From assembly GCF_000621565.1 (NCBI RefSeq), contig NZ_JHXZ01000009.1:62001-126000 (forward strand): a stretch of 64,000 bases of DNA, given 5' to 3'. Shown here piece after piece: positions 59,659-64,000 of this stretch (its first letter is position 1; every line of letters begins with the position of its first letter). Below the pieces are notes generated by a model. The model saw only the letters and a list, made by a program, of their open reading frames with translations. It was not told the origin of the DNA and did no database searches. The position numbers and the translations under genes were made by a program. The DNA comes from Butyrivibrio sp. LB2008 (GTDB taxonomy: Bacteria > Bacillota > Clostridia > Lachnospirales > Lachnospiraceae).

Positions 59659-60534
59659 ATGTTCAAGATTTTAGAGGCAAATGAGCTTACTACGAACATC
59701 TTTCAGATGATCGTTGAGGCTCCGCGTGTGTCAGACGCATGTTTACCCGGACAATTTTTAATTATCCGTGTTGATGAAGAGGGAGAGAGAATTCCTCTTA
59801 CAATCTGTGATTATGACAGAGAGAAGGGAACTGTTGAGATAGTTGTACAGGCAATCGGTGCAGAGACACATAAACTCGCCAAGCTTAAAGCAGGTGACTG
59901 TCTTGCAGATGTTGTCGGACCTTTAGGAAAGCCTTCAGATCTTTGCGAAGAGAGTGTTGAAGAATTAAAGAAAAAGAAGATCGTATTTATCGCAGGTGGT
60001 GTAGGAACTGCTCCTGTTTACCCTCAGGCAAAGTGGTTAAAAGAGCAGGGAGTTGAATGCGACGTTATTATTGGAGCAAAGACTAAGGATCTCGTTATTA
60101 TGGAGGACAGATTCAAGGAAGTATGTAATCTCCATATCACAACCGATGACGGTTCTTATGGAAGAAGCGGAATGGTTACAAAGGCTCTTCAGGACCTTTG
60201 GGATGAAGGAAATAAATATGATCACTGTGTAGCTATCGGACCTATGATCATGATGAAGTTTGTTTGCAAGCTTACAGAGGAACTCGGAATTCCTACAGTT
60301 GTCAGCATGAATCCTATTATGGTTGACGGAACAGGAATGTGTGGAGCTTGCCGTCTTACAGTTGACGGACAGGTTAAGTTCGCTTGCGTTGACGGTCCTG
60401 AGTTTGACGGACACAAGGTTGATTTTGACCAGGCAATGAATCGTATGAAGTTGTACAAGACTGAGGAGGGAAGGCTTCTTCTCAAGGCTCAGGAAGGTGA
60501 CACACACCACGGCGGATGCGGAAATTGCAACTGA
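59659..60534 (+). CDS. nfnA: NfnA-type flavoprotein, transhydrogenase small subunit
   Basis: 291 residues of the dihydroorotate dehydrogenase electron-transfer/sulfide dehydrogenase family. FAD part 'RIPLTICDYDREKGTVEIVV', NAD-binding 'FIAGGVGTAPVYPQAKWLKE', then a [2Fe-2S] site 'GTGMCGACRLTVDGQVKFAC'. It ends 'HHGGCGNCN', two extra cysteines at the tail. Paired with the following subunit it should form the NADH-dependent ferredoxin:NADP oxidoreductase that bifurcates electrons. A glutamate synthase partner or a sulfide dehydrogenase is the alternative. Confidence 0.88.
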   Translation: MFKILEANELTTNIFQMIVEAPRVSDACLPGQFLIIRVDEEGERIPLTICDYDREKGTVEIVVQAIGAETHKLAKLKAGDCLADVVGPLGKPSDLCEESVEELKKKKIVFIAGGVGTAPVYPQAKWLKEQGVECDVIIGAKTKDLVIMEDRFKEVCNLHITTDDGSYGRSGMVTKALQDLWDEGNKYDHCVAIGPMIMMKFVCKLTEELGIPTVVSMNPIMVDGTGMCGACRLTVDGQVKFACVDGPEFDGHKVDFDQAMNRMKLYKTEEGRLLLKAQEGDTHHGGCGNCN

Positions 60535-60560
60535 TAGATAACTATATAGGAGATTAAAAG

Positions 60561-61943
60561 ATGGATGGATTTGTAAGAGTTCCGGTCCGCGAACAGGACG
60601 CTAAGGAACGTGCAACTAATTTTAAAGAAGTATGTCTTGGATATAATAAAGAAGAAGCAGAGAAAGAGGCACTCAGATGTCTTAATTGTAAGAATCCCAA
60701 ATGCGTACAGGGATGTCCTGTATCAATCAATATTCCTGCATTTATCGAGCAGGTTAAGCAGGGAAATGTTGAGGAAGCTTATCAGGTAATCAGCCAGTCA
60801 AGTGCGCTTCCTGCTGTCTGTGGACGTGTATGTCCTCAGGAGAGCCAGTGTGAAGGTCAGTGCGTAAGAGGAATCAAGGGTGATGCTGTTTCAATCGGTA
60901 AGCTTGAGAGATACGTAGCTGATACAGCAAGAGAAATGGGAATCAAGCCCGAGGGCGCTAAGGAGAAGAAGGGCAAGAAAGTTGCCATCATCGGTTCAGG
61001 CCCTTCAGGTCTTACATGTGCAGGAGATCTTGCAAAGATGGGTTACGACGTAACTATCTTCGAAGCTCTTCATGAGGCAGGCGGTGTTCTTGTTTATGGT
61101 ATTCCTGAGTTCCGTCTTCCCAAGGATGCTGTTGTTAAGAAAGAAATCGAGAACGTTAAGTCACTTGGCGTTAAGCTTGAGACAGACGTTGTTATCGGCA
61201 AGTCTGTTACTATAGACGATCTTATGGAGAAAGAAGGCTTTGAGGCTGTATTTATCGGTTCCGGAGCAGGTCTTCCCAGATTCATGAATATCCCCGGCGA
61301 GCAGGCTATGGGTGTATTCTCAGCAAATGAGTTCCTTACAAGAAGCAATCTTATGAAAGCTTTTGATGAGAACTCAAGAACACCTATCATGAAGCCCAAG
61401 AAGTGCGTAGTTGTAGGTGGTGGTAACGTTGCTATGGATGCAGCAAGAACAGCACTTCGTCTCGGAGCTGAAGTTCATGTTGTATATCGTCGTGGTGAGG
61501 AAGAGCTTCCTGCACGTAAGGAAGAAGTTGGACATGCTAAGGAAGAGGGAATCATCTTCGATCTTCTTTGCAATCCTGTTGAGATCCATGCTGATGAAAA
61601 CGGCTGGGTAACAGGAATCACATGTATCAGAATGGAGCTTGGTGAGCCTGATGAGTCAGGAAGAAGAAGTCCTGTAGAGGTTCCCGGTTCTGAGTTTGAG
61701 ATTGATTGCGATGCAGTTATCATGTCACTCGGAACATCTCCTAACCCTCTTATTTCTTCAACAACTGAGGGACTTGAGATCAACAGAAGAAAATGTATTG
61801 TTGCAGAAGACAATGGACAGACATCAAAGCCCGGTGTATTTGCCGGCGGTGATGCAGTAACAGGTGCTGCAACCGTTATTCTTGCCATGGGCGCAGGAAA
61901 AGCTGCCGCTAAGGGTATTGATGAATATCTTCAGAGCAAGTAA
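60561..61943 (+). CDS. nfnB: NfnB-type flavoprotein (glutamate-synthase small-subunit family)
   Basis: 460 residues. Two [4Fe-4S] sites near the N-terminus ('CLNCKNPKCVQGCP' and 'CGRVCPQESQCEGQC'), then two dinucleotide folds: 'VAIIGSGPSGLTCAGDLAKM' and 'CVVVGGGNVAMDAARTALRL', and the C-terminal 'PGVFAGGDAVTGAATVILAM'. It is often annotated gltA or gltD. No large glutamate synthase subunit is adjacent, and NfnA is 26 bases upstream, so NfnB is favoured. In fermenters it balances NADH, NADPH and ferredoxin pools. Strong codon bias suggests abundant expression. Confidence 0.88.
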   Translation: MDGFVRVPVREQDAKERATNFKEVCLGYNKEEAEKEALRCLNCKNPKCVQGCPVSINIPAFIEQVKQGNVEEAYQVISQSSALPAVCGRVCPQESQCEGQCVRGIKGDAVSIGKLERYVADTAREMGIKPEGAKEKKGKKVAIIGSGPSGLTCAGDLAKMGYDVTIFEALHEAGGVLVYGIPEFRLPKDAVVKKEIENVKSLGVKLETDVVIGKSVTIDDLMEKEGFEAVFIGSGAGLPRFMNIPGEQAMGVFSANEFLTRSNLMKAFDENSRTPIMKPKKCVVVGGGNVAMDAARTALRLGAEVHVVYRRGEEELPARKEEVGHAKEEGIIFDLLCNPVEIHADENGWVTGITCIRMELGEPDESGRRSPVEVPGSEFEIDCDAVIMSLGTSPNPLISSTTEGLEINRRKCIVAEDNGQTSKPGVFAGGDAVTGAATVILAMGAGKAAAKGIDEYLQSK

Positions 61944-61967
61944 TTTGTACTGAATCTTTTATATAAC

Positions 61968-61994
61968 GCCGTCACCTGTATATCAGGTGACGGC
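61968..61994 (+). terminator. hairpin after nfnB
   Basis: GCCGTCACCTG at 61968-61978 pairs perfectly with CAGGTGACGGC at 61984-61994 around loop TATAT. It is followed by TGTTAATC, not a T-run, so it may stabilise the mRNA end rather than terminate. Confidence 0.65.
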
Positions 61995-62030
61995 TGTTAA
62001 TCTATAATAATCACGGAAAGAATAAATAAT

Positions 62031-62651
62031 ATGGTTGCTTATGTAAATGGTATTCTTGAGAGCATCGAAGAGGGGAATGCCGTTGTGGACGTTAACGGCA
62101 TAGGAATAAACGTTAATATTTCCGGGTCTACCATGGACAGAATGCCCGGTATTGGTGATGTGGTAAAGTTATACACATATACAAATGTCAAAGAGGATGC
62201 GTTTACGCTTTTCGGTTTCCTTTCCAGAGATGAGCTGGGACTTTTTAAACTACTTATAACTGTAAACGGTATAGGACCTAAGGGCGGGCTTGCAATATTG
62301 TCCGTTATGTCGCCGGACGATCTTAGATTTGCCATTATGGCAGGTGACAGCGCATCAATAGCAAAGGCTCCCGGAATCGGAAAGAAAACTGCAGAGAGGA
62401 TTACTCTTGAGCTCAAGGACAAGATCAAAGTTACGGAAGATTCTTTACTTTCACAGGGAGATTCTTCTTTGGACGGAGAGCTTTCCGATGAGAAATCTGC
62501 CGCAAAAGATGAGGCTGTTGCGGCACTTGTGGCACTTGGATATAATCAGTCCGATGCAATTAAGGCAGTCAGAAAGGTTCTTGGCAGTGAGAAAGCTGCC
62601 GGTGCGGAAACAGAAGATCTGCTGAAACTGGCTCTTAAGGAGATGTTTTAA
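62031..62651 (+). CDS. ruvA: Holliday junction DNA helicase subunit RuvA
   Basis: 206 residues. N-terminal OB fold ('VAYVNGILESIEEGNAVVDV'), tandem helix-hairpin-helix motifs ('LLITVNGIGPKGGLAILS', 'APGIGKKTAERITLELKDK') and the C-terminal RuvB-binding domain ('EAVAALVALGYNQSDAIKAV'). It grips four-way junctions and loads RuvB. GGAAAGAAT precedes the ATG. Six bases separate it from ruvB. Confidence 0.96.
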   Translation: MVAYVNGILESIEEGNAVVDVNGIGINVNISGSTMDRMPGIGDVVKLYTYTNVKEDAFTLFGFLSRDELGLFKLLITVNGIGPKGGLAILSVMSPDDLRFAIMAGDSASIAKAPGIGKKTAERITLELKDKIKVTEDSLLSQGDSSLDGELSDEKSAAKDEAVAALVALGYNQSDAIKAVRKVLGSEKAAGAETEDLLKLALKEMF

Positions 62652-62657
62652 ACAGCC

Positions 62658-63689
62658 ATGGAAAAGAAAAAAATCGTTACAAATGCCAGAGGAATAGATC
62701 CTGAGATCAATCCGGAAGACATTAAGATTGAAGGATCGCTTAGACCTCAGAAGCTTGATACTTATATTGGACAAAAGAAAATAAAGGAAAGCCTTAAGGT
62801 TTATATAGAAGCTGCCAAGAAGAGAGGAGATTGTCTGGATCATCTTCTTTTTTACGGGCCTCCCGGTCTTGGAAAGACCACTCTTGCGGGAATCATCGCA
62901 AATGAGATGGGAGTTCATATTAAGATTACCAGCGGCCCTGCCATAGAAAAGCCCGGAGATATGGCGGCTATATTAAATAACCTTCAGGAAGGCGATATCC
63001 TTTTTGTGGATGAGATACATCGTCTTAACAGGCAGGTAGAGGAGGTTCTTTATCCTGCAATGGAGGACTATGCCATTGATATTATGATCGGCAAAGGGCC
63101 TACTGCAAGATCAATAAGACTGGATCTCCCTCATTTTACACTTATCGGAGCAACAACAAGAGCAGGAATGCTCTCGGCACCTTTAAGAGACAGATTCGGA
63201 ATGATACACCGCATGGAGTTTTATGATGTTGATGAACTATGCAGCATCATCACACAGTCTGCGAAAGTGCTCGAAGTTGAAGTTGATAAGGGCGGTGCTG
63301 TTGAGATGGCAAGACGAAGCAGAGGAACGCCAAGACTTGCAAATAGAATACTTAAGCGCGTGAGGGATTTTGCCCAGGTAAAATTTGATGGCAGAATTAC
63401 GGGAGAGGTTGCAATGACGGCTCTTGACCTCATGGACGTTGATAGGATGGGGCTTGATCATACAGACAGAAATCTTCTTTTGACAATGATAAACAAATTT
63501 GCGGGGAAGCCGGTCGGACTCGATACTTTGGCAGCTGCGATAGGAGAAGACCCCGGAACTATCGAGGATGTTTACGAACCATATCTTATCAAGAACGGTT
63601 TCATAAACAGAACTCCCAGAGGGCGCGTGGTTACTGATATTGCGTATGCTCATTTGGGACTTGAAAACCCCGGTGATACCGATATATAA
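62658..63689 (+). CDS. ruvB: Holliday junction DNA helicase RuvB
   Basis: 343 residues. AAA+ motor: '[20 protein letters not shown]' (Walker A), '[10 protein letters not shown]' (Walker B), '[20 protein letters not shown]' (sensor 1 and arginine region), then the C-terminal winged helix '[17 protein letters not shown]'. It drives branch migration with RuvA. AAGGAGAT lies within the end of ruvA. ruvC is not in the window. Confidence 0.97.
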   Translation: MEKKKIVTNARGIDPEINPEDIKIEGSLRPQKLDTYIGQKKIKESLKVYIEAAKKRGDCLDHLLFYGPPGLGKTTLAGIIANEMGVHIKITSGPAIEKPGDMAAILNNLQEGDILFVDEIHRLNRQVEEVLYPAMEDYAIDIMIGKGPTARSIRLDLPHFTLIGATTRAGMLSAPLRDRFGMIHRMEFYDVDELCSIITQSAKVLEVEVDKGGAVEMARRSRGTPRLANRILKRVRDFAQVKFDGRITGEVAMTALDLMDVDRMGLDHTDRNLLLTMINKFAGKPVGLDTLAAAIGEDPGTIEDVYEPYLIKNGFINRTPRGRVVTDIAYAHLGLENPGDTDI

Positions 63690-63740
63690 TTTAAAGTACA
63701 AATTTGCTTATTGGTTGATTTTTTATGCAGGGAGAAAAGT

Positions 63741-64000
63741 ATGGCATCTAAAACGGATACTGAGGTAATTATCGGGGGAAAAGTATTCACCTTAAGCGGC
63801 TACGAAGGAGAGGAATATCTTCAAAAAGTAGCTTCGTACATTAACAACAAGATTTCGGAATATAACAAAATAGACGGTTTTAAGAGACAACCGATAGATA
63901 CACAGAATGTTTTGTTGCAGCTTAATATTGCAGATGACTATTTTAAGTTAAAGAAACAGATAGAGCTCATGGAAGAACAGCTTACCGAGAAGGAAAAGGA
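63741..64000 (+). CDS. zapA: cell division protein ZapA (partial, cut by the window end)
   Basis: 86 codons visible. Begins MASKTDTEVIIGGKVFTL, then 'GYEGEEYLQKVASYINNKI' and 'LLQLNIADDYFKLKKQIEL' leading into a coiled coil, the ZapA layout. ZapA crosslinks FtsZ filaments at mid-cell. GGGAGAAAAG precedes the ATG. The 3' end is outside the window. Confidence 0.85.
   Translation, partial: MASKTDTEVIIGGKVFTLSGYEGEEYLQKVASYINNKISEYNKIDGFKRQPIDTQNVLLQLNIADDYFKLKKQIELMEEQLTEKEK

Noticed and set aside
1..64000. Prophage, transposon or defence island
   Set aside because: No integrase, transposase, terminase, toxin-antitoxin pair, restriction enzyme or terminal repeats were seen. The gene content is chromosomal throughout.

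Overview
The window reads as the chromosome of a low-to-mid GC Firmicute of the class Clostridia, most likely a motile anaerobe of the family Lachnospiraceae (Butyrivibrio-like). This is inferred from gene content: an NfnAB-type transhydrogenase pair, clostridial-style YicC-RemA-Gmk-RpoZ-RimO-PgsA gene order, formyl-THF synthetase with FolD, two chemoreceptors, an agr-type peptide signalling locus, strong AGGAGG ribosome binding sites and many intrinsic terminators. I see no prophage, IS element, CRISPR array or rRNA. Apart from two tandem-repeat tracts inside one surface-protein gene, the DNA looks like ordinary chromosome.

Layout. 0-3.6 kb: permease and ATPase of an iron/phosphonate-type ABC importer, then an MgtC-like protein. 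3.7-4.9 kb: PrsW-type membrane protease with a Gln/Asn/Tyr-rich tail. 5.0-11.9 kb: a complete TRAP transporter (DctP, terminator, DctQ, DctM), a YcxB-like protein, then a YesM/YesN-type two-component system translationally coupled to a second, membrane-anchored DctP paralogue that probably acts as its extracellular sensor. 11.9-15.1 kb: an agr-type quorum-sensing locus in two diverging halves, agrA-agrB leftward and agrC-agrD rightward. The agrD gene (44 codons) is very short and easily missed. 15.1-18.4 kb: a repeat-rich single-pass surface protein and two unrecognised small proteins. 18.4-25.6 kb: a chemoreceptor, an ICMT-like/DUF218 fusion, an ABC-2 exporter and RqcH on the minus strand, and a PspC-domain protein. 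25.6-27.3 kb: tagaturonate reductase under two LacI/CcpA-like palindromes.

27.4-35.5 kb is a housekeeping run: YicC, RemA, Gmk, RpoZ, RimO, PgsA, a DEAD-box helicase, a Kv-type potassium channel and a HAD phosphatase. 35.8-40.9 kb: TPR protein, thiamine pyrophosphokinase, cation-efflux transporter and a DUF4153 membrane protein. 41.0-46.4 kb: GpmI, SecG, RNase R, SmpB and tmRNA, a classic ribosome-rescue and RNA-decay cluster. 46.4-52.7 kb: NagZ-like GH3 enzyme, ProB lacking a PUA domain, a second chemoreceptor, pyridoxal kinase and an unknown protein. 52.8-64 kb: FtsK, Fhs, FolD, a zinc-ribbon/TPR/chitobiase-C-domain membrane protein, NfnA and NfnB, RuvA, RuvB and the start of ZapA.

The most interesting parts are the split divergent agr locus with its candidate autoinducer and a 21-bp-period direct repeat in front of agrC, the TRAP importer paired with a receptor-like DctP that is coupled to its regulator, and the methyltransferase-like/DUF218 fusion. 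All functional statements rest on reading motifs by eye. No database search was run.
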